NCBI RefSeq assembly: GCF_001854765.1
Contig: NZ_LJJE01000112.1
Span: 1 to 64,000 of the forward strand
DNA from: Vibrio sonorensis
GTDB lineage: Bacteria; Pseudomonadota; Gammaproteobacteria; Enterobacterales; Vibrionaceae
Reading direction: 5' to 3'
Length of the DNA: 64,000 nt
Part shown: piece by piece, positions 18,595 to 28,176 of the stretch
Layout of the letters: every line of letters begins with the position of its first letter
How positions within the stretch are numbered: position 1 is the first letter of the stretch
Made by a program: the position numbers and the translations under genes
Notes under the pieces: model-generated
Seen by the model: the letters and a program-made list of their open reading frames with translations, nothing else
Databases searched by the model: none
What the model was told of the DNA's origin: nothing

Positions 18595-19648
18595 GTCGAT
18601 AGACGTTACCCCTATCGGTAGAAAAATAGAGATACCCGTCATCAGCAGTCACAAGAGCGCGTATACGCTCACCAAAGCTTTCTAACAGTCTTTGTTCTTT
18701 TACAACCTTGTCCTTATCGATGGTAAGCACGTTTAAATGAGTGAGTTTAAGGGATCCGGCGATTAGCTTGCCTTTTAAAGTAGGGTACTTATCTCCGCGA
18801 TACATGATTAAACTTCCCGGTGCAATCGAAGGGACGTATACCCACTTAGGAGATTCTATCCCCGGCTTCTCCTTGGCTTCTCCAACGTCCAATGGTCCCC
18901 AATACTCTTTACCATGTGACGTTATCGGCCAGCCGTAGTTTGCTTTGCGTTTGATTAAGTTGATTTCATCGCCCCCGCGAGGACCGTGCTCGATAGACCA
19001 AAGTTGTTGAGTCAAAGCATCAAATACTAAGCCTTGTGGATTTCGGTGCCCATAGCTCCAGATTTCCGCTTTTGCGTTTTGCTGATTGATAAACGGATTA
19101 TTGCCAAAAGCGTTTCCCTGCGCATCGACTCTGAGGATTGAGCCTGAGTGCGTTGATAAATCTTGGCCATTGCTCCTTGTTCCGCGATCACCCACAGAAA
19201 AATAGACAGACTCGCTGTCGAAAGTAATTCGACTGCCAAAATGGCGACCTCCACCAGATTGAGAGTCGGTAACGACCAAATCTTGCCAGTTTGTTAGCGC
19301 ACCGTTGTTGATTTGGGCGACGGCGAGCACGGTATCAATACCACTAGTGGTCACTTTGCTGTAGGTAAAGTAGTAAGCGTTATCTTGAAAGGGGGAGCGG
19401 GCAACGTCCATCAAGCCACCTTGTCCCGTCATTTTTACTTCTTGGTGCTTATAAAGCAGAGTTTTGGACCCCGAATTGGTATTGAGTTTATATATTGCGC
19501 CGCTTTTTTCCGTAACAATCAAATGATGGGTATCTACGGAGGCTAGGCCCCAAGGGACCGAAAAGCCAGAGGCGACCTTTTTCACCGTCCAATCGCTAGC
19601 GTAGAGGGGACAAGTGAACATTGTGATAAGGATAACAAGCGCTTTCAT
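18575..19648 (-). CDS. PQQ-dependent sugar dehydrogenase family (soluble aldose dehydrogenase, YliI-like)
   Basis: Periplasmic six-bladed beta-propeller of the glucose/sorbosone dehydrogenase family, which oxidises aldose sugars with PQQ. From ATG 19648 (MKALVILITMFTCPLYAS, signal peptide) it has 357 residues; the upstream ATG at 19666 adds MSEIRD. Family motifs are SGFSVPWGLAS, GQGGLMDVARSP, GGGRHFGSRITFD, IWSYGHRNPQGLVFD, WSIEHGPRGGDEINLI and ANYGWPITSHGKEY. The His and Arg residues of the usual PQQ and catalytic sites appear present. Monocistronic, convergent with the cyclase. Confidence 0.88.
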   Translation of the reverse strand: MKALVILITMFTCPLYASDWTVKKVASGFSVPWGLASVDTHHLIVTEKSGAIYKLNTNSGSKTLLYKHQEVKMTGQGGLMDVARSPFQDNAYYFTYSKVTTSGIDTVLAVAQINNGALTNWQDLVVTDSQSGGGRHFGSRITFDSESVYFSVGDRGTRSNGQDLSTHSGSILRVDAQGNAFGNNPFINQQNAKAEIWSYGHRNPQGLVFDALTQQLWSIEHGPRGGDEINLIKRKANYGWPITSHGKEYWGPLDVGEAKEKPGIESPKWVYVPSIAPGSLIMYRGDKYPTLKGKLIAGSLKLTHLNVLTIDKDKVVKEQRLLESFGERIRALVTADDGYLYFSTDRGNVYRLTNSQP

Positions 19649-19750
19649 GTCTCGGATCTCCGACAATCAATAGGTTTATACATCCTAGCTTATAAGCAAT
19701 TTTAATGTTTTTTAATATATCTCTTGATTTGCTCAATGAATGCACTATTA

Positions 19751-19780
19751 TGACGGTGTGTCAGAAATGACGAAGCGTCA
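19751..19780. promoter_or_regulatory. TetR operator pair before the tetR gene
   Basis: TGACGGTGTGTCA (19751-19763, imperfect) and TGACGAAGCGTCA (19768-19780) match the palindromes TGACGTTTCGTCA/TGACGAAACGTCA found before the RND gene. They suggest that this TetR controls itself and the transport operon. Confidence 0.7.
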
Positions 19781-19862
19781 CAAACAGCAACATGAACTGA
19801 TTGGCGATTCGTGTTACAATATTAAACTGGAGACTGTTATAGGATACGGACTTTAAAAGCCC

Positions 19863-20638
19863 ATGTTTGGATTTGTTTGTAAAAAAGCGAGCTCTGAAAA
19901 TGAGAACGGACTGACGAAGAAACAGCAAGCCATCGCAGATCGCGAAGTTGAGCTGATTGAGTTAGCAAAGACGATTGTTCAAAAAGAAGGATTTATTTAT
20001 CTGACTATGGACAAGTTAACGGCTGCTAGCCTTATTCGAAAGGTACTATCTACAATCATTTCTGTAGTAAAGAAGATGTGGTTATCGCATTGTGTCATTT
20101 GAGTCTGAAACGCGAAGCAGCTTTGTTTGCCAGAGCGTTGGCCTTTGATGGTAACTCGCGAGAACGCATTCTAGCACTGCATGTTGGCTACCGTATCTAT
20201 AGCCGAACAGAACCTGTTCTTTCGAATTGTGCGTTAATGGCGAAAAACCCTTGGGTTATTGAGAAAGCCTCACCTGAAAGGGTAAAAGCGTTAAACGAAC
20301 TCGAAGAGAATGTCATTACTCAAGCCGATAAACTTATTGAGTATGCATTAGAACAAGGTGATGTTAAGTTCTCTCCGGGTATCGGTTCCGACGCCATTGT
20401 TTTTGCAAACTGGGCGATGGCATTTGGCTCTAACGCTTTGAGCCAAAATGCGACCAATAGCCGCTGTATTCAAAGGCTACAGGACCCTTACTCGATATTG
20501 CACAACGCGAATATGCTACTTGACGGTATCAACTGGAAACCCCTCTCTAGCGAGTGGGACTATAGAAAAAGTTGGCGTCGTATCGAAAGTGAACTGTTTA
20601 GTGAAGAAGTTAAGTACTTAGAGTCAGTAGGACGCTAG
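19863..20638 (+). CDS. TetR-family regulator of the adjacent RND operon (one apparent frameshift)
   Basis: N-terminal TetR helix-turn-helix: AIADREVELIELAKTIVQKEGFIYLTMDKLTAAS, continuing after the break as PYSKGTIYNHFCSKEDVVIALC. One added C at about 20030 joins the two frames and gives about 258 residues. The C-terminal ligand domain has no known specificity, though such regulators next to RND pumps usually sense lipophilic compounds. TGACG-N3-CGTCA palindromes flank the gene on both sides. A terminator follows directly. Confidence 0.87.
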
Positions 20639-20642
20639 TACG

Positions 20643-20667
20643 AAAGCCCATACAAGTATGGGCTTTT
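20643..20667 (+). terminator. tetR terminator
   Basis: AAGCCCATA-CAAG-TATGGGCTT stem followed by TTTT, five bases after the tetR stop. Confidence 0.85.
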
Positions 20668-20680
20668 AAGTCACCGTTAG

Positions 20681-20693
20681 TGACGTTTCGTCA
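20681..20693. promoter_or_regulatory. TetR operator copy between tetR and the RND gene
   Basis: Perfect palindrome TGACGTTTCGTCA, the reverse complement of the copy at 20781-20793. Confidence 0.75.
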
Positions 20694-20747
20694 AAAACAT
20701 TTAGCAAAAGTCTAAATGGACAACAAAAATTAGTTAGATTGCTAATC

Positions 20748-20769
20748 ACTCCGTATTTCGGAGTTTTTT
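20748..20769 (+). terminator. Terminator-like hairpin between the two operators
   Basis: ACTCCG-TATTT-CGGAGT followed by TTTTTT. It lies 16 nt after the first operator's downstream spacer and 11 nt before the second operator, within the leader of the RND operon. It could end a short RNA or attenuate the operon. Confidence 0.6.
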
Positions 20770-20780
20770 AGAAGTCTATT

Positions 20781-20793
20781 TGACGAAACGTCA
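20781..20793. promoter_or_regulatory. TetR operator immediately before the RND gene
   Basis: Perfect palindrome TGACGAAACGTCA, six bases before the GGAG ribosome-binding site of the RND gene. Confidence 0.75.
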
Positions 20794-20808
20794 CAAACGG
20801 AGACTGTG

Positions 20809-23193
20809 ATGAAAACAGATAACTCAAATTTTTCTCAGCTACATCCACTGCTGACCGCACCAACCAGATTCACTTGGTTGGTGCTACTTTTCACTATTGG
20901 TGCGATTGTTCTCTCGACACTAGGTGCAAAAAACCTCTATTTCCGTGGAGACTACGAAATTTTCTTCGACGGACAAAACAAACAACTTATCGCATTTGAT
21001 GAGATTCAAACGACGTTTGCAAAATCAGACAGTATAGCGATTGTGATTGCGCCCGCCGATGGCAATGTCTTCACCCCTGAAACATTAACCCTTGTACAAG
21101 ACATTACTAAGGACGCGTGGCAAGTCCCTTACTCTAGTCGCGTAGATTCACTGGCGAACTACCAGCATACCGAAGCGATTGAAGATGACCTCTTGGTCGA
21201 AGATCTTCTTTATGAAGACTATGCGTTTACTAGTGATCGCATCGAAAAAATTAAACAAGTTGCCCTTAGTGAACCAGCGGTTGTGAACTCGATGATTTCG
21301 CAAAAAGGTGACGTTACCGTTGTTAATGTAACGGTGCAGATGCCAGAGCTGGATCAAACGGCTGAAACCATCGAAGTACTCACTGCTGTCAATGCCATGG
21401 TCGATAAGTACCAGCACCAGTTTCCGAATGTAGAGTTTCACAAGGCGGGTATTATCGCCATGAACGGTGCGTTTATGGACTCGGCGCAGCAAGATACATC
21501 GACGCTAGTACCTAGCATGCTGTTAGTGGTATTGGTATTCCTAACGATTATGCTGCGATCTTTCCTCAGTGTGGTTGCAACGCTTGTTGTCATTATTACT
21601 TCCGTATTGGCAACCATGGGTCTATCTGGTTGGGCGGGCCTCTTCCTGAGTACAGCGACAGTGAACATTCCTACACTTGTCATGACACTCGCCGTAGCAG
21701 ACTGCGTTCACGTTATCGCCTCAATGCGTCAGCAAATGCAAAACGGTCACGACAAGGTTTACGCTATCGACCACAGTATGGCGCTTAACTTTATGCCAAT
21801 TCTGATCACGTCAGTGACAACGGCTATTGGCTTCTTGATGATGAACATGTCTGACTCGCCAGTGTTACGTGATTTCGGAAATCTAGCAGCACTGGGTGTG
21901 ATGATTGCTTGTTTCTTATCTCTGTCTCTGCTGCCAGCGCTGCTCAAACTGCTTCCAATTAAAGTTAAGGTCAAAGCCACTGGGGAAGAAGCAAATTCGG
22001 ACTTTATGGACAAGTTAGGGGACTTCGTGGTTCGTCGCCGTAAGTTGCTCATGCCGCTATCTGTCATCGTTATTCTAGGCTCTGGATCGTTAATTCCGCT
22101 CAATGAAGTTAACGATGACTCAGTAAAGTACTTTGATACCCGCAACGAGTTTCGTCAGGCTGCCGATTTTATGCAAGAACGCATTAGCGGTATGAACAAC
22201 ATTAGCATTGTGGTTAAGTCAGGTGAGTCTCAAGGCATTGCTGACCCAGAGTTCTTAAACACAATAGGCGTATTTACGGATTGGTTACGCGCACAGCCTG
22301 AAACGGACCACGTTGCGTCTCTATCGGATGTTTATAAACGTCTCAACAAAAATATGCACGGTGACGATGAGAGCTACTACCGTTTGCCACAAGATAGAGA
22401 ACTCGCTGCTCAGTACTTGCTTCTCTACGAAATGTCATTGCCTTACGGCCTAGATCTTAACAACCAAGTTAATGTCGATAAATCTTCGATCAGAATGGTT
22501 CTGACCACTCAAAACGTCGGCAGTGTTGAGATGGTAGATATCGAAGAGCGCATCTATGCATGGTTTGCCGCAAATGGCAGCCAATATGAGGTGGTCGCTT
22601 CGAGTCCTACTCTGATGTTTGCCCACATCGGTGAGACGAACATGGCGAGCATGTTGTCGACATTGCCAATCACCTTAATCTTGATTTCCGGCTTAATGAT
22701 TTTCTCTCTGCGTTCTGTGCGCCTTGGGGTTATCAGTATTGTGCCTAACATGGCGCCTGCCATTATCGGTTTTGGTGCATGGGCTCTACTATCCGGTGAA
22801 ATAAACCTAGGTCTATCGGTGGTGGTTACGCTGACATTGGGTGTGGTGGTTGATGATGCCGTTCACTTCTTATCAAAGTACCAACGAGCACGTAAGCAAG
22901 GCCAGTCAGCGGAAGAAGCAGTTCGATATGCATTTCACACCGTGGGTCGCGCACTCTGGATCACTACAGTTGTACTCGTCGCAGGGTTCAGCGTGTTGGC
23001 GATGTCTACATTCCGACTTAACTCTGATATGGGCCAACTGAGTGCAATTGTAATTTTCTTAGCCTTGGTAGTGGATTTCATCTTCTTACCAACACTATTG
23101 ATGAAGTTTGATACCGCAGATTACCCACAAGAAACTGAGAACTCATCAACGCTGTCAATCGATGCCCAAACGGCACCGCAAGCTAACGTATAA
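20809..23193 (+). CDS. RND-superfamily (MMPL-like) transporter
   Basis: Inner-membrane proton-driven exporter of 794 residues with two repeats, each one transmembrane helix, a large periplasmic loop and five helices. Charged residues for proton coupling are visible in both halves (TLAVADCVHVIASM and TLGVVVDDAVHFLSKY). Its size and order fit the short RND/MMPL group that moves lipids or hydrophobic molecules, not the drug pumps of about 1,040 residues. No membrane-fusion or TolC gene is adjacent; a LolA-like and a barrel protein follow instead. ATG 20809 has GGAG at 6 nt, better than GTG 20806. Confidence 0.87.
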   Translation: MKTDNSNFSQLHPLLTAPTRFTWLVLLFTIGAIVLSTLGAKNLYFRGDYEIFFDGQNKQLIAFDEIQTTFAKSDSIAIVIAPADGNVFTPETLTLVQDITKDAWQVPYSSRVDSLANYQHTEAIEDDLLVEDLLYEDYAFTSDRIEKIKQVALSEPAVVNSMISQKGDVTVVNVTVQMPELDQTAETIEVLTAVNAMVDKYQHQFPNVEFHKAGIIAMNGAFMDSAQQDTSTLVPSMLLVVLVFLTIMLRSFLSVVATLVVIITSVLATMGLSGWAGLFLSTATVNIPTLVMTLAVADCVHVIASMRQQMQNGHDKVYAIDHSMALNFMPILITSVTTAIGFLMMNMSDSPVLRDFGNLAALGVMIACFLSLSLLPALLKLLPIKVKVKATGEEANSDFMDKLGDFVVRRRKLLMPLSVIVILGSGSLIPLNEVNDDSVKYFDTRNEFRQAADFMQERISGMNNISIVVKSGESQGIADPEFLNTIGVFTDWLRAQPETDHVASLSDVYKRLNKNMHGDDESYYRLPQDRELAAQYLLLYEMSLPYGLDLNNQVNVDKSSIRMVLTTQNVGSVEMVDIEERIYAWFAANGSQYEVVASSPTLMFAHIGETNMASMLSTLPITLILISGLMIFSLRSVRLGVISIVPNMAPAIIGFGAWALLSGEINLGLSVVVTLTLGVVVDDAVHFLSKYQRARKQGQSAEEAVRYAFHTVGRALWITTVVLVAGFSVLAMSTFRLNSDMGQLSAIVIFLALVVDFIFLPTLLMKFDTADYPQETENSSTLSIDAQTAPQANV

Positions 23194-23206
23194 AAAGGAA
23201 CAAAAA

Positions 23207-24009
23207 ATGAAAAACTTTAAAGTAAACAAGATGGTTAAATCGTTGGCAGCGGCACTGCTAATCTCAAGTACAGTGGTATCTACAGCGTTTGCAGATACCA
23301 CTAAGGTCTAGAAATCGCAACAGAACGCAAAGCTCGTGACCACGGTTGGGGTGACTCAGTTTCTACAATGCAGATGTTGCTAAAAAATGCTCAAGGAGAG
23401 AGCAGTACTCGATTGATGCGCACTAAGTCATTGGAAGTCGATAACGATGGTGATAAAGGGCTGACCATCTTCGATGAGCCAAGAGACGTAAAAGGCACTG
23501 CTTTCTTGAACCATTCACATACCATTGACCCAGATGATCAGTGGCTATATCTACCGGCATTAAAACGAGTAAAGCGCATCTCTTCTCGCAATAAGTCAGG
23601 CCCATTTATGGGGAGTGAGTTTGCCTATGAAGATTTGAGTTCATTTGAGCTAGAGAAATACAGCTTTAATTACTTGCGCAATGAAGAACTCAACGGTGAG
23701 CAAACCTTTGTTCTTGAGCAAACGCCAAAAGACAAAAACTCGGGTTATACCAAACAGATTGTTTGGTTAGATCAGCTACATTACCGTCCGTTGCAAGTAG
23801 AGTTTTATGACCGTAAAGGGGCGTTGCTGAAAACGCTAAAATTTGACGATTACAAACAGTACCTAGATAAGTATTGGCGCGCACACACTATGGCTATGGT
23901 GAATCACCAAACCGGAAAAAGCACGACGTTAACCACTAGTGATATGGCTTTCCAGACCGGTCTGAGTGATCGAGATTTTGAAAAAAACGTCCTAAAGCGA
24001 GTGAAGTAG
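23207..24009 (+). CDS. LolA-like outer-membrane lipoprotein-sorting family protein (one apparent frameshift)
   Basis: Periplasmic protein with a signal peptide (SLAAALLISSTVVSTAFA-DT). The frame breaks at about 23306 (ADTTK then GLEIATERKARDHGWGD); one added G restores 267 residues. The body (MLLKNAQGESSTRLMRTKSLEVDNDGDKG, LNHSHTIDPDDQWLYLPALKRVKRIS, GPFMGSEFAYEDLS) is typical of the outer membrane lipoprotein-sorting family found next to short RND transporters, thought to carry lipid-like cargo. It starts 13 nt after the RND stop and ends 6 nt before the next gene. Confidence 0.82.
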
Positions 24010-24015
24010 AAGCGT

Positions 24016-25224
24016 ATGACTACATCCATCAAAAAATCCGGCCGTTATTCGGCCGGAACCAAGCTCGCTTTATCTTTCGGTATTGGCGCATTCGCAGTGG
24101 CTAGCACGGCCAGCGCAATAGAAGTCTCTGGGCAGGTCAATTTTGAACATCGCCAATACTTTTCTGAAGGTTTGCAAGGGCAAGACAAAGGTCAGTCGTC
24201 AATCGTGCTTCAGCCTGAACTATATTGGGAGTCTGAAGCTGGGCCGTCGAGCTTTACATTTGTTCCTTTCTACCGTTATGACGCTATGGACGACGAACGT
24301 TCACACGGTGATATTAGGGAGGCACTCTATTTAACTTATTGGGATGATTACGAGTTTAGAGCTGGGATTGGAAAAGTGTTTTGGGGGGTGACAGAAGCTT
24401 CACATTTGGTTGATGTCGTTAACCAGACGGACGCTATCGAATCGGTTGATGGCGAAGATAAGCTGGGTCAACCTATGGTGCATTTTACCATGCTGAAGAG
24501 CTGGGGAACCTTAGATACCATGATTCTTCCCTATTTTCGCGAAAGAACATTTGCAGGGCAAGATGGTCGACTGAGGCCAACAGTGCCGGTTTCCAGCAAT
24601 GCGCTTTACGAATCTTCCAGAGAAGAAAATCACATAGATGGCGCTTTGCGTTATAGCAACACATTTGGCGATTGGGACATGGGATTGAGCTACTTTCAAG
24701 GAACAAACCGCGATCCCTACTATCGATTGGATTCAGGTAATTTGAGACCATACTACGCGCAAATGAGTCAAGTAGGTCTTGATGTTCAAGGGATTCTAGG
24801 TGACTGGTTATGGAAACTGGAAAGTATCTATAGAGACAGTTTTGATCATCACACGGGGTTAGTAACCGGCTTTGAGTACACTTGGGTAGGAGCATTTGGA
24901 AGCTACTGGGATATTGGCTTTATCGCTGAATATCTGTATGACAGTCGTGGAAATAACGCTCAGACCATAGGGCAAAACGATATTTTTGCTGGTGCTCGTG
25001 TAGTGTTAAATGACGAAGACGGTACAGAGATTTTGTTTGGTGTCACACAGGATCTCGATAACAGTGATGTGTATAACGGCAAAGTTGAAGCTTATAGCCG
25101 TATTAACAACAACTGGAAATGGCGTATAGACGCAAGCCTCTTTGAAAATGAGACGCCGAATGATTTACTCTATTTTGCGCGCAAAGACGATTTCGTAGAA
25201 CTGTCATTGGAATATTATTTCTAG
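24016..25224 (+). CDS. Outer-membrane beta-barrel protein of the RND/LolA-like operon
   Basis: 402 residues, signal peptide ending near TASA-IEV, then repeating amphipathic strands rich in Tyr, Trp and acidic residues (FTFVPFYRYDAMDDE, IGKVFWGVTEASHLVDVVNQTDA, ISLEYYF-like end in ELSLEYYF). The final phenylalanine fits BAM insertion. The GKVFWGVTE block recalls other barrel proteins beside MMPL and LolA-like genes. With the two upstream genes it would complete a route from inner to outer membrane. No terminator separates it from them. Confidence 0.7.
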   Translation: MTTSIKKSGRYSAGTKLALSFGIGAFAVASTASAIEVSGQVNFEHRQYFSEGLQGQDKGQSSIVLQPELYWESEAGPSSFTFVPFYRYDAMDDERSHGDIREALYLTYWDDYEFRAGIGKVFWGVTEASHLVDVVNQTDAIESVDGEDKLGQPMVHFTMLKSWGTLDTMILPYFRERTFAGQDGRLRPTVPVSSNALYESSREENHIDGALRYSNTFGDWDMGLSYFQGTNRDPYYRLDSGNLRPYYAQMSQVGLDVQGILGDWLWKLESIYRDSFDHHTGLVTGFEYTWVGAFGSYWDIGFIAEYLYDSRGNNAQTIGQNDIFAGARVVLNDEDGTEILFGVTQDLDNSDVYNGKVEAYSRINNNWKWRIDASLFENETPNDLLYFARKDDFVELSLEYYF

Positions 25225-25285
25225 CGGATGTCGCACGAAAATTTAGTGCAAAACACAATGTGATTCTCATTCCATTAAATTGGGG

Positions 25286-25311
25286 GCTGATCGAGCTCCC
25301 TTTTTTCGTTA
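25286..25311 (+). terminator. Terminator of the RND operon
   Basis: GGGGGCT-GATCG-AGCTCCC (one G-T pair) followed by TTTTTT. Confidence 0.75.
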
Positions 25312-25383
25312 TTGAGCAATTATTCCATACAAAACCTTGTACAATATAAGGAATTTATAGATGGTGTGTATGGTTGGATATCT

Positions 25384-26516
25384 ATGAGATCATTTGTTTG
25401 GGATAAGAACTACGAAACTGGTTTGGATGATGTCGATGAACAGCATCAATACTTGGTTGGTTTTATAAACCGATATGGTGATCTCATTGCGGAGAATAAT
25501 ATTTCACTGCAAGATATCAGCATGGCGCTGTTTGAGTTATCTCGTTATGCGGAGTTTCACTTCAAAGAAGAAGAAGCTTGATGCGAGAAAAAGGTATGGA
25601 TCCTCGCCATACTGAAGAGCACATCAAAATCCATCGCGCCTTTATGCATGACATTATCAGCATGCAAGCCTTTATCTCTGAAGAAGATTTGAAAGCGTCC
25701 GAGCAGTTACTCGACTTTCTCATTCATTGGCTGGCGTACCATATTCTAGGTATTGACCAAAATATGGCCCGTCAAATTAATCAAATTGATCAAGGTGTTT
25801 CTCCTGAAAGAGCGTTTGAAATAGAGGAGAAAGAAGTCGACAGTGCGATGGAACCACTATTAAAAGCGCTGAACGGTCTTTTTGAACAAGTCTCTGAGCG
25901 CAACAAGCAATTGCTAGAACTCAATCAATGCCTAGAAGACAAGGTGAAGGAGAGAACTCGCCAGCTCACTGCGGCCAATCAACAACTTGAAGCTTTATCG
26001 TTGACGGATTCTCTCACTGAACTGCCTAATCGCCGTTGCGCAATGCGCAAACTCAAAACCTACTGGCAAGAGTCGGTAGAGAGCGGCGAACCCCTTGTTT
26101 GCATCATGATTGATGCTGATTACTTTAAGCAAGTCAACGACAGTGCTGGTCACGACGCCGGTGACAGGGTGTTAAAGGAGTTGGCTTTAACGCTTAAGCA
26201 CGAATTTCGCAGTGATGATCTCGTTTGTCGTTTGGGCGGCGATGAGTTTTTTGTCATTTGTCCGTCAACGGATTTGGATGGTGGGTTGCACATTGCCGAG
26301 CTCACCCGCAAGACGATATCTAATATGCTGGTTCCCACTGGATTAGAACCGTGGCGAGGTAGTATTAGTGTGGGCGTCGCTGAACGTCATTGTGACATGA
26401 AAGACTATGGTGACTTAATGAAATTGGCCGACCGCGCACTTTACCGTGCGAAGGACAATGGACGCAACCAAGTCTTCGGAGGTCAATTTCCGTGGCACGA
26501 AAGTGATGAAGAGTAA
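25384..26516 (+). CDS. Bacteriohaemerythrin-diguanylate cyclase (one apparent frameshift)
   Basis: Oxygen- or redox-sensing enzyme that makes c-di-GMP. Residues 1-130 are a haemerythrin domain with all expected di-iron ligands: DEQHQYLV, HFKEEE (HxxxE), EEHIKIH (HxxxH) and HILGID. A coiled-coil follows (ERNKQLLELNQCLEDKVKERTRQL), then the GGDEF domain with RSDDLVCRLGGDEFFV. RxxD is present, so product inhibition is expected. The frame breaks after HFKEEEA; one added C at about 25577 restores 377 residues. V. cholerae VC1216, a characterised Bhr-DGC, has this architecture. Its 3' end overlaps the convergent lysR by 34 bp. Confidence 0.88.
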
Positions 26517-27399
26517 CTGGGCTTTAACACTTGGATGTAGATCTCGCGGAACCAAAGGTGTTCAGGGTCGTTTTGATGTTTCTGATGCCAAAGCAGGTAG
26601 TAGTCGTGGGGTTCTTGTTCGAAAGGAAGTTCCATCACGGTCAGTGGGAATTTTGCTTGTAGATTATCTGCAATGTGTGAAGCACTGTCATTACCTTTTG
26701 GCTGTCGATAATACAAGCGGCAGCGATGTCGAAGTTAGGCACTGATGCGGCGATTTTTCTCTTTTTTCCATGTTGTTTAAATACCGTGTCCACCTGTCGC
26801 GTTTCATTGGTCAATCCACTGACTAATAGGTGTTCACTGGCAAGGTATTCGGTTAGCTTTAACGTATGTGAACGGCTCCAATATTCAGAGTCGCCCACCA
26901 CAACATAGTGGTCGGAACCGAGATGCTGGCCGTAAAGGTAGTCCGGTATTTCTCTGGCCATGACCGCAACTAAGTCCAAATCACTACTGGATAAATCAAC
27001 CAATCGACTCTCTTGCCACTGGGTAACATGCAAAGAGCAATTCGGAGCGAGATCAGAAAGTTGATGGGTCAGTTGTACTATTGAGTCGGCTTTAACAAAA
27101 CTGTCTAACGCTACCTGAAAACGGCGCTGACTGTTTTGTGGTTGATAGTCGGGTGTTTGATAAAGCTGATCCACTTGTTCCAGTAATGAGGGGAGGGCGA
27201 GCTTAAGCTGTTTGCCGCGTTTAGTAAGGCAAAAGCCTTTTCCCTGCTTAACGAGAATATCGTCACCAAACGCTTCTCGTATTTGGTTTAGCGTTTTGCT
27301 CATTGCAGGTTGAGAGACGTTGAGCAATTTGGCTGCCTCGGTGACGTTTTGGGTAAACAAAAGGGCGTTTAATGCGGGTAACAGCTTATAATTGTTCAT
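26483..27399 (-). CDS. LysR-family transcriptional regulator (one apparent frameshift)
   Basis: Winged-helix N-terminus: LLPALNALLFTQNVTEAAKLLNVSQPAMSKTLNQIREAFGDDILVKQGKG. The effector domain follows (RRFQVALDSFVKADSIVQL...). The frame is lost after KVMTV; one added C (minus sense) at about 26682 leads into PSHIADNLQAKFPLTVMELPF and the usual end HDYYLLWHQKHQNDPEHLWFREI, total about 305 residues. ATG 27399 overlaps the stop of the GNAT gene (ATGA), so the two are coupled. Ligand and targets unknown. Confidence 0.85.
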
Positions 27400-27878
27400 A
27401 GTTTTTTTAACATCCAAACATCACATTTTCCGTGCAGAGTTTCTTCCATGGGTTTGTCCAAATACTCAAACCCAAAGCCTTCATACATGTGAATTGCCGT
27501 TGTCATATTAGACAAGGTGTCTAAATAACAGGCGGCGTATCCGAACTGTTGAGCAAACGCTAAGCATTCAATGGTTAGCTGTTTACCAGCACCTAAGCCA
27601 CGAGACTCGGGTAATAGAAACAACTTCTTGAGTTCACAGACGTTTTTTTCTTTGCTAAAGGGGGCGACACCGCAACCGCCAATCACTTTGTCATCTTTTA
27701 ATGCGACTAGGTATAAAGCCCCTTGCTGAGGTAAGTAGTGCTGGCTCATGGCTTGGACTTCGGGATCTGACGGGCCGAATCCTTCTCCAAATGCACCAAA
27801 CTCTTTGCCAACCTGTTCGATAATTTGTCGAATGTCTCGGTCGTATTGAACGGTTACAGGGCGTATTTCTATGGTCAT
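27396..27878 (-). CDS. GNAT-family N-acetyltransferase
   Basis: 160 residues. The acetyl-CoA site is LKKLFLLPESRGLGAGKQLTIECLAFA (R/QxxGxG/A motif). The end YLDTLSNMTTAIHMYEGFGFEYLDKP is standard for the family. Substrate unknown. GGAG lies 6 nt before the ATG. First gene of a two-gene unit with the LysR regulator, and divergent from pheS across about 300 bp. Confidence 0.88.
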   Translation of the reverse strand: MTIEIRPVTVQYDRDIRQIIEQVGKEFGAFGEGFGPSDPEVQAMSQHYLPQQGALYLVALKDDKVIGGCGVAPFSKEKNVCELKKLFLLPESRGLGAGKQLTIECLAFAQQFGYAACYLDTLSNMTTAIHMYEGFGFEYLDKPMEETLHGKCDVWMLKKL

Positions 27879-28176
27879 GTCGACTCCAAAAGTGGTTGTA
27901 CAGCAGTGCGGTTAATTTAGTCGATTAACTGAATGATAAAAAATCATTTATAGGAATGCTATTTATAACTTAAAGTTATTTTTGGCGTCGTTTATCTAGA
28001 GTGCTGCAAAAGCAATGATGAAATATCGCTCAAAGGCCTAGTCAGAGTGGATTAGAGATTGGATTTGATAGCGGCATTCGTTACTATGTACAGCTATTTG
28101 AAAATACCCAAGAATCCCATGCGGGAACCTTATGGAAACTACCACTTATGTGTGAGCATAGGTAGATGAGGAAACG

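Noticed and set aside
26641..26745. Plus-strand ORF overlapping the end of the haemerythrin-cyclase (26446-26745)
   Set aside because: It is the antisense shadow of the LysR C-terminus, which is conserved on the minus strand after adding one base.
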